DNA of 64,000 nucleotides from NCBI RefSeq assembly GCF_002914585.1, contig NZ_PDDM01000007.1, positions 62,001 to 126,000 of the forward strand, read 5' to 3'. This document shows positions 17,923 to 26,941 of the stretch, one piece after another. This DNA comes from Pseudanabaena sp. BC1403 (GTDB lineage Bacteria > Cyanobacteriota > Cyanobacteriia > Pseudanabaenales > Pseudanabaenaceae). The position numbers and the translations under genes are program-made. Below the pieces are notes generated by a model that worked only from the letters and a program-made list of their open reading frames with translations, was not told the DNA's origin and ran no database searches. Every line of letters starts with the position of its first letter. The first letter of the stretch is position 1.

Positions 17923-19346
17923 TCTTTGAGTTGTGCGATCGCATCATACAGAGGCTGCCAATCGTCATCAACAGTAATTTTTTCCCAGATTTCTTCGATT
18001 TTAGGACGCAAGAAAATGATGGTGGGATTAGCTTGTTTAAGTTGATGGGCAATGTTTTCCATTTCTGCGATCGGCTGGCGGATTAGCCATTGATGGTAAA
18101 CGACTCGCCATTTTTCTAATAGCGGCAATTGCTCATCACTTAGTTCCCAATTATGATCAGCAAAAATATTGCTTATATCTTCGCGCCAATTAGTTTGGAA
18201 AGATTCGCGCAGCTTGACAAAAAATTGGTTGTAGCCGATCGCTTGCACACCTGATAGCAATTCTAGAGTTGCACCAATTAAATCTTCTGTTTCAGGCTCA
18301 GAAAGGGTGATAAAACCTAACCGCTTTAACATCATTTCGCAATAGGCATCGCGATAGAAGTCTTTAAACTTCTCTAAAGATGATCGCATATCATCTGTGT
18401 CCATCACCATGCTGAGAGGATCTTGTAGCTTTTCAAGATTCCAATAACAGGCTGCGGGTTGATTAGCATAGCTATAGCGTCCAGCATAATCAAAATACGC
18501 GGCAGTAAATCGCGGATCATAAGTAGGAATAAAGGCAAATGGCCCATAATCAAAGCTTTCACCCGTGATAGACATATTGTCAGTATTGAGTACGGCATGA
18601 CAAAATCCTGATGCCATCCATTGAGCACAAAGAGTGGCAACTCGTTCGACAAGTTCTAAATAAAATATGCCATCTTGATTCTGTTTACCCCAAATATGTG
18701 GATAGTAAATTTGGAGAACATGATCTAGTAAGTTGCGGGTGAGATCGGCGCTTCCAATCCAGCGTAGGCGCTCGAAAGTACCGAAACGAATATGCGATCG
18801 CGAAAACCTCACCATTACTGAAGATCTTGTTGGTGAAGGTTCATCACCTCGCCATAGGTCTTCACCTGTTTCTACAAGACTAAGACAACGGGAAGTTTTT
18901 ACTCCCATGCGATTCAGAGCCTCGGAAGCAATTATTTCGCGGACACCGCCTTTGAGGGTGAGTTTGCCATCAGCGGAGCGAGAGTAGGGAGTTCGCCCAG
19001 AGCCTTTGGTTCCAAAATCATAAAGTTCTCTGTCAATGCCACGTACTTGTCCATAGATAAAGCCACGTCCATCACCAAGTTGAGGATTATATTCTCCAAA
19101 CTGATAGCCGTGATAGCGCAGGGCTAGAAATGGACGCACTGCCTGAAAATGCCCAAAGGCTTCGATAAAGTCATCGTCGCTGACCTGTGAAGAGTCAAGC
19201 CCTAACGTCGGCAAAATATCGTCATTGCGCCAACGCAATTTGTGCATCGGATATTCGGCGGCGGTAACGATGTCGTGATAGTCTGCTAGGGATTCGATCG
19301 CAGGTTCGTAGTTGAGATTAAGGAAAGGGTTGCTAGGGTGACTCAT
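17919..19346 (-). CDS. selO: SelO/YdiU protein adenylyltransferase
   Basis: Pseudokinase-fold AMP transferase that adenylylates Ser, Thr or Tyr residues of target proteins. The 475 residues match the family. Visible hallmarks: LRYHGYQFGEYNPQLGDGR, FGTKGSGRTPYSR (nucleotide loop), KLTLKGGVREIIASEAL, and the metal site CHAVLNTDNMSITGESFDYGPF with NTDN and DYGPF. Family members in other bacteria end with a Sec or Cys redox residue; none is seen at the C-terminus here. It is divergent from, and overlaps the start of, the RluA-like gene. Function is known for the family, not tested here. Confidence 0.85.
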   Translation of the reverse strand: MSHPSNPFLNLNYEPAIESLADYHDIVTAAEYPMHKLRWRNDDILPTLGLDSSQVSDDDFIEAFGHFQAVRPFLALRYHGYQFGEYNPQLGDGRGFIYGQVRGIDRELYDFGTKGSGRTPYSRSADGKLTLKGGVREIIASEALNRMGVKTSRCLSLVETGEDLWRGDEPSPTRSSVMVRFSRSHIRFGTFERLRWIGSADLTRNLLDHVLQIYYPHIWGKQNQDGIFYLELVERVATLCAQWMASGFCHAVLNTDNMSITGESFDYGPFAFIPTYDPRFTAAYFDYAGRYSYANQPAACYWNLEKLQDPLSMVMDTDDMRSSLEKFKDFYRDAYCEMMLKRLGFITLSEPETEDLIGATLELLSGVQAIGYNQFFVKLRESFQTNWREDISNIFADHNWELSDEQLPLLEKWRVVYHQWLIRQPIAEMENIAHQLKQANPTIIFLRPKIEEIWEKITVDDDWQPLYDAIAQLKD

Positions 19347-20993
19347 ATCGAAGAAATAAGCGGCGAAATATTAAATGCTTCTGCCATGATACTTGGTTCA
19401 GATCATGATCAAGACGTAACCTACTGGTATGAAGGGCGTTGTCCCTATAGTGGTGAAGTATTGAGTTTACCAAGAACTTTGCAATCTGAGGCGATCGCTA
19501 AAGTTTTAATGCAAGAACTTGGGTGCATTTATCCTCATGATATAGAAGGCAAAATGTATGGGGTATTACTTGCCAAATCATTAACGGGGAAAAGAGTAAT
19601 TCTGAAAGCTTTTTCTGGTTTGCTAAATGGAGAGAGCCAAATCGAAGGATGGGTTCCACCGATCGCAGGTAGAGAAAAAGTAGCCATTGAGGAATCTATC
19701 ACTCTAAGTAAATTAGCGATAATTAAACAGGAACTAATTGAGTTAAGTAAGATTCCTGAACGCTTAGAATATGAGAAAAAGCTACAAGAATATGAGTTGA
19801 AATTTCAAGTTCTACGAGATCAGCATCAAGTTTCTAAACAAGCAAGACAACTAAGAAGAACTCTTAATAATTCAGATTTAGAAGATTTAGATCGCGAAAG
19901 CCAGTTAGAGAAGATGGCAAGACGTAATTTTAAACGCGATCGCGATCAAGTTTTGCTGCCATTAAAAGAAGCGATCTCGTCTGCTGATGCAAAAATGCAA
20001 GTTCTCAAAAAGCAACGCCGAGAGTTATCGCGCACTTTGCAAACGCAGATGCATAGCGCTTATGTATTAACAAATTTTGCAGGGGAAACGCGATCGCTAC
20101 GAGAATTAATTACGGAAGGAGCAATGCCTACGGGTATGGGAGATTGTTGTGCTCCTAAGTTATTGTATTATGCAGCGACGAATAAACTCACACCTATAGC
20201 CATGTCTGAGTTTTGGTGGGGAAGTACTTCTCCTGATGGCTATAAAATTCAGGGCGAGTTTTATGGTGCTTGTGTGGAGAGGTGTCAGCCTTTGATGGGA
20301 TTTTTGTTGTCAGGAAGAAGATCCCCCACTGCCCCCCATGTTTTTGTAAGTCTGGTGAAGCGAGACTTACAAATTATCCATGAAGATGAGCATCTAATTG
20401 CGATCGCAAAACCCGCAGGACTTCTTTCTGTTCCAGGCCGATATTTGGATACTCAAGACAGCGTTCTCAGTCGTTTACGTCAATCGCTAGGCGAAGATAA
20501 AACTCTTTATCCTGTGCATCGCCTTGATCGCCAAACCTCAGGAATTTTATTGTTTGCGCGTGATCTTGATTCTCTTCGCAGTTTGAATCATCAATTTCAA
20601 CAGAGACAAATTCACAAAATATATGAGGCTGTACTATCGGGAAGAATTGACATTGAGCAAGGGACAATTGATTTACCACTGTGGGGGAATCCCGAAAATC
20701 GTCCTTTTCAACAGGTGGATTTTGAACGTGGCAAGCCTAGTGTGACTGAGTTTCGCTTGTTAGAAAACAAAGAGAATTATTCGCGAATAGAATTTATGCC
20801 CTTAACTGGTAGAACTCATCAATTGCGAGTTCACTCTGCCGATTCTAGAGGTTTAGGGATGACCATTTTAGGCGATCGCCTTTATGGCTGTGATGCTGCA
20901 ACTGATCGATTACATCTTCATGCTCGCGAGTTAACCTTCATACATCCGCGATCGCAAGAGCTAATTCATCTACAAATACCAGTTCCATTTTAA
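19338..20993 (+). CDS. RluA-family pseudouridine synthase with long N-terminal domain
   Basis: Isomerises uridine to pseudouridine in an RNA. The catalytic C-terminal domain (about residues 345-551) has HRLDRQTSGILLF with catalytic D397 and GRTHQLRVH. The N-terminal 340 residues include a charged coiled coil (about 120-250) and a Cys-rich block, GMGDCCAPKLLYY, EFWWGSTSP, YGACVERCQPLMGFLL. This extension, with its four cysteines, is typical of a subgroup of these enzymes. GTG at 19338 follows AAGGA and overlaps the divergent SelO start by 9 bp; an ATG at 19386 is the alternative. Confidence 0.85.
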   Translation: MTHIEEISGEILNASAMILGSDHDQDVTYWYEGRCPYSGEVLSLPRTLQSEAIAKVLMQELGCIYPHDIEGKMYGVLLAKSLTGKRVILKAFSGLLNGESQIEGWVPPIAGREKVAIEESITLSKLAIIKQELIELSKIPERLEYEKKLQEYELKFQVLRDQHQVSKQARQLRRTLNNSDLEDLDRESQLEKMARRNFKRDRDQVLLPLKEAISSADAKMQVLKKQRRELSRTLQTQMHSAYVLTNFAGETRSLRELITEGAMPTGMGDCCAPKLLYYAATNKLTPIAMSEFWWGSTSPDGYKIQGEFYGACVERCQPLMGFLLSGRRSPTAPHVFVSLVKRDLQIIHEDEHLIAIAKPAGLLSVPGRYLDTQDSVLSRLRQSLGEDKTLYPVHRLDRQTSGILLFARDLDSLRSLNHQFQQRQIHKIYEAVLSGRIDIEQGTIDLPLWGNPENRPFQQVDFERGKPSVTEFRLLENKENYSRIEFMPLTGRTHQLRVHSADSRGLGMTILGDRLYGCDAATDRLHLHARELTFIHPRSQELIHLQIPVPF

Positions 20994-21005
20994 GAAAATT
21001 GCGAT

Positions 21006-21419
21006 CTAAAAATATCGCTCCAAAAAATCCTTTGCAGTCACAATCTGAATATTTTGATATTCTTGCAAGACTAACAAATCTTGATCGCCTGTAATAATGA
21101 CTTTAGCATTAGCAGCGATCGCAGTGGCTAAAACAACATTGTCATCTGGATCTCGAAGCTCTGAAACATTAAGATTAGCAATTGGATAAATGTAAGTGAT
21201 TTCGCTAGTCCCTATAAGTAATTGCTCTTTTGTCAAGTTAAGTGATTGTATTTTTTGCTGAAGTTTTTTGTAAGACAACGTGTTTTCTAGTTCAGCAAAT
21301 AAAGACTCAGATATGCAAATCTGAATCTCTTCTCTTCTGGCTAAGTGAATTAGATTATTAGGTAATCCTCTCCATAGCCAAGCTGACACCCAGACGTTTG
21401 TATCTAGAACCACTTTCAT
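21006..21419 (-). CDS. PIN-domain toxin of a toxin-antitoxin pair
   Basis: A 137-residue PIN protein of the COG1569 kind, predicted Mg-dependent ribonuclease. VVLDTNVWVSAW (D6) begins the active site; ELENTL near residue 47, ELRDPDDNVVLATAIAA near residue 90 and ITGDQDLL near residue 110 supply the other acidic positions. It overlaps the upstream AbrB-like antitoxin gene by 4 nt, the normal arrangement. The toxin role is inferred from domain and pairing. Confidence 0.85.
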   Translation of the reverse strand: MKVVLDTNVWVSAWLWRGLPNNLIHLARREEIQICISESLFAELENTLSYKKLQQKIQSLNLTKEQLLIGTSEITYIYPIANLNVSELRDPDDNVVLATAIAANAKVIITGDQDLLVLQEYQNIQIVTAKDFLERYF

Positions 21420-21673
21420 CTTTTATTTTCTCTGCGTACTTCTCTTACAAGTTCACAAACTTCTTCTGTGGTCATTTCGTTAGGATCGCTCGCTGATCGG
21501 TCAAGAGATCTTTTCCATTCACTCCAGTTAAACTTAGTAGCTTTTCTAAATGTAATTGTATCTTCACTTGTAATAACCAAATACTGTTCGCCATTGGAGA
21601 ACTGTTCGCGAATTTCCAGTGGAAGTTGTAAGTCTCCTTCAGGGGTTAGATTGATAGTTATTGTTTTTTGCAT
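21416..21673 (-). CDS. AbrB/MazE-like antitoxin
   Basis: An 85-residue DNA-binding antitoxin. The N-terminal 45 residues, TITINLTPEGDLQLPLEIREQF then LVITSEDTITFRKA, are the swapped-hairpin AbrB type. The C-terminal half (WSEWKRSLDRS, TTEEVCELVREVRREN) is the charged, helical toxin-binding tail. It precedes the PIN gene on the same strand with a 4-nt overlap. Confidence 0.8.
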   Translation of the reverse strand: MQKTITINLTPEGDLQLPLEIREQFSNGEQYLVITSEDTITFRKATKFNWSEWKRSLDRSASDPNEMTTEEVCELVREVRRENKR

Positions 21674-21786
21674 TGGTGTTTGCCTAATTTTCGTATTGAG
21701 TTAATTGATTTTGTTGTATTTTGTTAAGGCTTTAAATTTGACTGTGTTTCGAGTATAGCAAATGCACCACCTCAGAATATTTACGC

Positions 21787-21845
21787 AATAAAATCCAAAA
21801 ATGTTGTGGCGGGCTACGCCCGCCACAACATTTTTGGATTTTATT
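21787..21845. repeat. 59-bp palindrome
   Basis: Arms starting AATAAAATCC with inner TTGTGGCGGGC around CTAC; the arms are almost perfect. It separates the antitoxin gene (start side) from the end of the TPR gene at 21861, both on the minus strand, so it would terminate the TPR transcript's downstream side. Confidence 0.75.
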
Positions 21846-21860
21846 GGTCTGTAGAGATGC

Positions 21861-22811
21861 CTATAGCTGACGAGTTAGTAATTTACCTAAATATTGGTGT
21901 GCTTCTACCCAATCAGGAACAATCTCGATCGCAGATTGGAAACAGGCGATCGCCTCATCGATTTTGCCGATGTTATTTAAGAGAATGCCTAGATTAAAGT
22001 AAGGTTGAGCAAAATTTGGATCAATATCTAGCGCTTCTTTGTAAGCAATGATTGCATCTTTAATCTGATCTTTATGGATGAAAGCACTTCCCAAATTACA
22101 ATGCGCATCAGCATAGGCAGGATCGATTTGAATTGCCTGTTGAAAGCAAGCGATCGCACTATCTAAAAAATCAATGATTGCGGATTTCCCATCAGCACTT
22201 GGAGAGTTGAACTTAAACATCCATGCCACCCCAAGGGCATTGTAGTCCTTACTTTGCAGCAGTTCAGAATTATGAGCATTGGCTCTTTCATAAATTGCCT
22301 GTACAGCTTCAGGATTATTTTGGCGCAAATATACTAGTGAGATCGCCCGATAGCCATCTCCATAATCGGGATTTGTGGCGATCGCTCTTTCATAACTAGC
22401 TAGTGCTTCTGAGATTTTGCCCCGATCTTTAAGACTATCTCCCAATTTGCAATGATATTCCGCCAAAAAACGATCAGGGTGAAATTCAAGTGCTTTTTGA
22501 AAATGAGTAATTGCTAGCTCAGCCCATCCCATCTGTTGATAGACATTACCAAGTCCTAATTGTGCCTCCAACGATTTGGGATCGAACTGCACAGCTCGAT
22601 TAAAACTGGTGATCGCCTCCATCGCATTTCCTTGCTGTTGATGAATTGTCCCAATGCGTTCATGGGCTGGAGCAAATTCTGGATTGATCGCTAAGGCACG
22701 TTGATAATTTTTCAGCGCGAGGGGAATATTATCGGAGTTTCGATAGCGATCGCCAAATTGTAGATATGTCTCAGGGGATTCAACAGTTGATGGATGGATA
22801 ACATCAGTCAT
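21861..22811 (-). CDS. Tetratricopeptide-repeat protein
   Basis: A 316-residue protein with about eight TPR units, regularly showing the A/G..Y..A pattern (for example IPLALKNYQRALAINPEF, AWMFKFNS, AIIAYKEALDIDPNFAQPYF, CFQSAIEIVPDWVEAHQYL). It has no signal peptide, so it is cytoplasmic and probably a scaffold for protein complexes. Nothing indicates its partner. The ATG at 22811 starts MTDVIHPSTVES. Confidence 0.85.
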   Translation of the reverse strand: MTDVIHPSTVESPETYLQFGDRYRNSDNIPLALKNYQRALAINPEFAPAHERIGTIHQQQGNAMEAITSFNRAVQFDPKSLEAQLGLGNVYQQMGWAELAITHFQKALEFHPDRFLAEYHCKLGDSLKDRGKISEALASYERAIATNPDYGDGYRAISLVYLRQNNPEAVQAIYERANAHNSELLQSKDYNALGVAWMFKFNSPSADGKSAIIDFLDSAIACFQQAIQIDPAYADAHCNLGSAFIHKDQIKDAIIAYKEALDIDPNFAQPYFNLGILLNNIGKIDEAIACFQSAIEIVPDWVEAHQYLGKLLTRQL

Positions 22812-22950
22812 GGCAATTAAAGTCGGCTATAGTATTTGGATTTCTGATACAGTGCTTGGCACTAAGACAACAATCTAATACCATATTTCCCCAAAGCATT
22901 GCTGCAATTTCAGCCAAATTTATAAACATTGGTACATCTGATTTAATTTC

Positions 22951-23607
22951 ATGAAAAGATCGATCTTGGTTGCGACGTTATTACATATTTCGTTAGCACC
23001 AGTTTCGTTAGCACCAGCTTATGGTCAAATCTGTGCGAACGGTTACTCTAATCAGACGTTAGAGGAAGATTCTCCTGTCCAGCGACTCGGTACTGCTCTT
23101 AGCGAGAGAGAACTAGAATTACATTGGCTTCAGCCAGCTAATTATACAAATATCTTCCCTTTTATAGGCAAATCTTATCAACTATCCGAACATGAGGGCA
23201 TTGACTTCATTAATACTAATCAGTCAATTACTCAAGTTTCGGTGCGCTCGGTTGCAGACGGTAAAGTTGTTTATATTCGTCGTGGCTGTCCTCAATCTAG
23301 TCCATTTGGCTTTAATGAGAAATTGCACAACTGTGGAGGAGGTTGGGGAAATCATATTGTACTCTTGCATCCTAATGGATTATTTACAAGATATGCTCAC
23401 CTTTATCCTGATACCATTCAAGTTCAAGTTGAACAAAAAGTTCATCGAGGGGAAGAGCTCGCAAAAATGGGAAACTCAGGTCGGAGTGATACAAGACATC
23501 TTCATTTTGAATTGGGTGTTGCGATTAAATTCAATTCCTGTGAACCAGCGCAATCCTTTACATACATTTATAATCCAGCAGCAGTGTTTCTAAATGGCGA
23601 TCGCTAA
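22951..23607 (+). CDS. M23/LytM-family peptidase
   Basis: Zinc endopeptidase of the peptidoglycan-cleaving M23 type, 218 residues. A signal peptide (about residues 1-25, ending APAYGQ) is followed by the catalytic domain: H81EGID85 with the first His and Asp, YAHL with H150, and the HLH pair H183/H185 in RHLHFELG. This is the LytM metal-site pattern, so it is likely an active envelope hydrolase. Two or three Cys residues may form disulfides. It abuts the next gene with a possible 14-nt overlap. Confidence 0.85.
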   Translation: MKRSILVATLLHISLAPVSLAPAYGQICANGYSNQTLEEDSPVQRLGTALSERELELHWLQPANYTNIFPFIGKSYQLSEHEGIDFINTNQSITQVSVRSVADGKVVYIRRGCPQSSPFGFNEKLHNCGGGWGNHIVLLHPNGLFTRYAHLYPDTIQVQVEQKVHRGEELAKMGNSGRSDTRHLHFELGVAIKFNSCEPAQSFTYIYNPAAVFLNGDR

Positions 23608-25168
23608 CCGTTATAATCTGCTTATGTCAGCACCACTCTCAACTAAAGTCTTTACCCTTGCTTTAGTCACCAACTTATTGGGGATGAGTATTTATTATGA
23701 GCCAACCTTTGCTCAAGTTGGTGAATATTGTCAATTTGATCGCGAAGCGATCGCGACTAAAGAAAATTTACGTAATGCTGCTTTTCAAGACGCAAGCAAA
23801 GGTGCAAATCTAGAGGCTAACAAAGCATATCAAGCGATCATCAAAGAACACAGCCAAGCTTTAAATACCTGTCGCCAAAAATCTTGGCTCAAAAACCAAG
23901 GAATTTGGCTACGCCTATATCCCTGTGATCTACTATCAGGCAAGCTTGATGAAGTTATGGATCGAATTGTGAATAAGGGATATAACCAAGTCTTTATAGA
24001 GGTTCTCTCTGATGGCAAGATTCTGTTACCACAATCAGAGAATACAACTGCTTGGAATTCTCTAGTTCTATCGGAGAAGTATAAAAATGCAGATTTATTG
24101 AAACTGGCGATCTCGAAGGGGCAAGAACGCGGGATTAAGGTTCATGCATGGATATTCACGTTGAATGTGGGTACTGGCTATGGGAGAGGCATAGATCGTA
24201 ATGGATTGTCGAAACTAACCGTGGCTCGTCAAAATGCGATCGCTCGCAATGCCAATGGTGATAGTACAATTTCTATAGTTGAGAACTTGGGAAAAAATAT
24301 TGCAGGAGAAGTTCCTACTAAAGATCAATTATTTGTCGATCCCTACAATTATCAAGCTCAAAGTGATTTGTATCTGGCAGTGAATGAGGTCGTCAAGCGC
24401 AAACCTGATGGAGTGGTATTTGATTATGTTCGTTATAAGCGCGGCGCAGGTGCTGCCTCAGTGGTAAGCAATGTCCGCTATCTGTGGATCTATGGAGCAT
24501 CATCATTACAAGCTCTACGCGATCGCGCTGAGAATTTCCAAGGCAGAGAAATTATCAACCGCTTTCTCAAACAGGGTTATGTCACGCCAAACGATCTTAA
24601 AGTAGTTAAAAAACTCTATCCCCAAGAAACAGAACCTCTCTGGCAAGGTCGCCAACCATCTGATCAATCTGGTCAAAAAGAGCCTGCGATCGCATACTGG
24701 CAGAAAGAACTATGGCAACTGGCTGTTGGCCATGCTTTTATTGGTGTGACCTATTATTTAGATACTGTTTCCAAGCCTGTTTTTCAGCAAAAAATTCCTG
24801 CTAGTATTGCCTTCTTTTCCGATGGCAATCAACCAGTAGGCGAAGGATTTGATTCGCGAATGCAGCCTTGGCATTTGTTCACTAGTTCCTATGAGTGGCA
24901 ACCGATGGCATATGCTGTCTGCGGTAAGCCAGACTGTATCGTGGATCAGGTTCGTCGTGTTGCTCAATATGCTCCGAGTGGGACGAAAATCGCGCCGATT
25001 TTAGTCGGTCAATGGAATGAACCCTTTACAAATCGTCCATCCTTGGAAGTGCAAATGCAAGCAATTCGATCAGCCATACCTGCGATTACTTCTATTAGTC
25101 ATTTTGCCTTTGGCTGGCAAGTAGAAGAAGTAGCACTTTCGCGATCGCGCCAAATATGTAAGCTCTAA
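23594..25168 (+). CDS. Secreted glycosyl-hydrolase-like protein (GH10-like, DUF)
   Basis: A 524-residue protein that resembles the family 10-like glycosylhydrolases of cyanobacteria: GIWLRLYPCDLL, a TIM-barrel-like series with YNQVFIEVLSDGKI, HAWIFTLNVG, PDGVVFDYVRYKRG and later PILVGQWNEPF. The N-terminal hydrophobic part (about residues 17-40) looks like a signal peptide. ATG 23594 overlaps the M23 stop; ATG 23624 is nearly as likely and no clear ribosome site decides. With the M23 gene it may form a cell-wall remodelling pair. The substrate is unknown. Confidence 0.75.
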   Translation: MAIANRYNLLMSAPLSTKVFTLALVTNLLGMSIYYEPTFAQVGEYCQFDREAIATKENLRNAAFQDASKGANLEANKAYQAIIKEHSQALNTCRQKSWLKNQGIWLRLYPCDLLSGKLDEVMDRIVNKGYNQVFIEVLSDGKILLPQSENTTAWNSLVLSEKYKNADLLKLAISKGQERGIKVHAWIFTLNVGTGYGRGIDRNGLSKLTVARQNAIARNANGDSTISIVENLGKNIAGEVPTKDQLFVDPYNYQAQSDLYLAVNEVVKRKPDGVVFDYVRYKRGAGAASVVSNVRYLWIYGASSLQALRDRAENFQGREIINRFLKQGYVTPNDLKVVKKLYPQETEPLWQGRQPSDQSGQKEPAIAYWQKELWQLAVGHAFIGVTYYLDTVSKPVFQQKIPASIAFFSDGNQPVGEGFDSRMQPWHLFTSSYEWQPMAYAVCGKPDCIVDQVRRVAQYAPSGTKIAPILVGQWNEPFTNRPSLEVQMQAIRSAIPAITSISHFAFGWQVEEVALSRSRQICKL

Positions 25169-25204
25169 AAAAGATAGGCGGCATAGAGTGCCACCTATCT
25201 TTTT
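25168..25204. terminator. Palindrome between convergent genes
   Basis: 16-bp arms AAAAAGATAGGCGGCA and complement (one mismatch) around TAGAG. It overlaps the last base of the gene ending at 25168 and precedes the convergent gene at 25239. Confidence 0.75.
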
Positions 25205-25238
25205 GATTTTTGAATCGTCCTAAGCTTCGTGTTGAGAT

Positions 25239-26657
25239 TTAGTCATCATCACCACGATCGCGACGTTCGACTTTTACGATTGTACCGAAACCAGGGATTA
25301 AACGACTAGGTAACCCAACAAAAACCACTCTCACAACTTGGGTAGTAGTGGTAGTAGTAGAAGTGTTGTTAGAAGTGTTGGTAGAGGTGTTGTTAGAAGT
25401 ATTCGTGGAGGTGTTATTAGAAGTGTTGTTAGAAGTGTTGTTAGAAGTGTTGTTGGAAGTGTTGTTGGAAGTGTTATTAGAAGTATTGTTGGAGGTGTTG
25501 CTAGAATTAGCGATCGCTGTCAACAAAGCTTGATAAGACACCTCGCTAAAATAGTAGAGGTTCTTCTTCTGGAGATTGACGAAAACAAGCTTGTCTACCG
25601 CATTGCTATTGCCTAGAGAGACAGGATCACTATCTTCTACGTCAGAAGACTTGGACTCTACATAGTTCAGCAAGCTCTGATTGTTGACAAGCACAAGCAG
25701 GAATTTATTTTTGCCAGGAGCCAAGAACTTGGGACTTAAACCAACCAATTTCAACAGTTTAGGGTTTTTGACAATAATCAGAATTGTCTCAGTGCTGGTA
25801 CTTGGTACAGTCGTTGCACTAGATGGAACAATCAGATTTCCACTAGTGATGTCTCCCTTCAACGTATATGTGCCGCCGCTGAGCGTGGCGGTCTTTAGCG
25901 TGCCGACAATTGCAGTTTTAGCGTCTGTGAATGTTCCCACTTGAGTAGGAATTGAGCCAGAAGCCAAACCAGTAGCACGCACTTGATCATCAACAAAGAA
26001 ATCGTTTGTTGTATTATTCAAACTGTTAAGGGTTTGAAATGTAAACTTGGTAAGTTGCGCCGAGCCATAGGGAGTCAGCACTGTGGGGATGCTATTGCCA
26101 ACTGTTGTCCCATCATTAAAACGAGTGACATCAAATTTGCCACTGGTAATAGGAATAACAACAGTATTGGCGGGTAATGCGGAAATGTTTGCAGTGGGAA
26201 CTTGAATAAAAGAGTCTTTTTGAATGGAGCCAGTCACTGTTGCTGGAGCTGCTAAAGCCGAGACATTACCAGTAGCAGTGGTGGTGACAACTTTTCCTTT
26301 GATGGTGGTGTCAGCATTTGTGAAATTTGCAGTTGTACCAGTGTCAAAATTTACAGAACCTGTGGATTTACCAACAATATCAAAGCTATTGCCAGCAGCC
26401 AGATTGGTTGTGCCAGCAGTAGTTCCAGACAGAGCGGAAACTTGAGCAGTTCCAACTGGTGTAAGTACAGTTACCGCTGTGCTATTAACGTTGTTTGTGG
26501 CAGCATTAGTCACATTTACAGTAAAACTTCCGCCAGTAATTGGAACTGAGGTAGTTTGAGCAAGTGATGGAGAAGCCCCGATCGCAGTTGCACCAAGTGT
26601 AATTGCGATCGCCCCCAAATTGAATGTGTAATTCTTGATCCGAGTTAGCATTTTCAT
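25239..26657 (-). CDS. Secreted Asn/Thr-repeat protein
   Basis: A 472-residue extracellular or envelope protein. A signal peptide (residues 1-34, ending SPSLAQ) leads into beta-rich, Thr/Val/Ala/Gly-rich sequence without catalytic motifs. Near the C-terminus, tandem NNTS units (12 bp each, 25360-25505 on this strand) form a low-complexity stretch with potential N-glycosylation-like sequons, then a Thr run, then a positively and negatively charged tail VKVERRDRGDDD. I do not recognise the family; a surface or adhesin-like role is plausible. The repeat may vary in copy number. Confidence 0.7.
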   Translation of the reverse strand: MKMLTRIKNYTFNLGAIAITLGATAIGASPSLAQTTSVPITGGSFTVNVTNAATNNVNSTAVTVLTPVGTAQVSALSGTTAGTTNLAAGNSFDIVGKSTGSVNFDTGTTANFTNADTTIKGKVVTTTATGNVSALAAPATVTGSIQKDSFIQVPTANISALPANTVVIPITSGKFDVTRFNDGTTVGNSIPTVLTPYGSAQLTKFTFQTLNSLNNTTNDFFVDDQVRATGLASGSIPTQVGTFTDAKTAIVGTLKTATLSGGTYTLKGDITSGNLIVPSSATTVPSTSTETILIIVKNPKLLKLVGLSPKFLAPGKNKFLLVLVNNQSLLNYVESKSSDVEDSDPVSLGNSNAVDKLVFVNLQKKNLYYFSEVSYQALLTAIANSSNTSNNTSNNTSNNTSNNTSNNTSNNTSNNTSTNTSNNTSTNTSNNTSTTTTTTQVVRVVFVGLPSRLIPGFGTIVKVERRDRGDDD

Positions 26658-26853
26658 TTCCCTCTTGATATTTATTGGTTAGCGATTGAGTAATGCTGAA
26701 ACTGAGACTTTACTTGCCAAAAGCTTCAGATAGACGTAAACATCTCGGAAGTAGTTCCAATAAGAATTTATTTCACCCAAGACGACTAGGCTATTTCTAT
26801 GGTTCCCAAAATTCAAAAAAGATCTTTGGTAGACCTAGAAAGGATTTATACGT

Positions 26854-26888
26854 TAAGGATAGGTAGCGCAAAGCGCCACCTATCCTTA
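26854..26888. repeat. Palindrome with AAAG loop core
   Basis: Arms TAAGGATAGGT and complement around AGCGCAAAGCGCC. It abuts the next palindrome at 26888, sharing one base, upstream of the secreted protein gene. Confidence 0.7.
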
Positions 26889-26938
26889 AATCCCAAAAGA
26901 AAGGGCGGCGCTTCGCGCCGCCCTTTCTTTTGGGATTT
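26888..26938. terminator. 51-bp palindrome at porin gene end
   Basis: Near-perfect arms starting AAATCCCAAAAGAAAGGGCG with GCGCTTCGCGC centre. It lies 4 nt downstream of the porin stop (porin on the minus strand), so it is a likely terminator; the tandem partner is at 26854. Confidence 0.8.
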
Positions 26939-26941
26939 GTC

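Noticed and set aside
21006-21673. VapBC label
   Set aside because: The PIN protein is of the COG1569 kind and the antitoxin AbrB-like; calling it vapB/vapC would be over-specific.
25348-25616. Plus-strand ORFs rich in Val, Leu and Glu or Arg and Ser opposite the NNTS repeat
   Set aside because: They are the complement of the repeat in the secreted protein gene, not genes.
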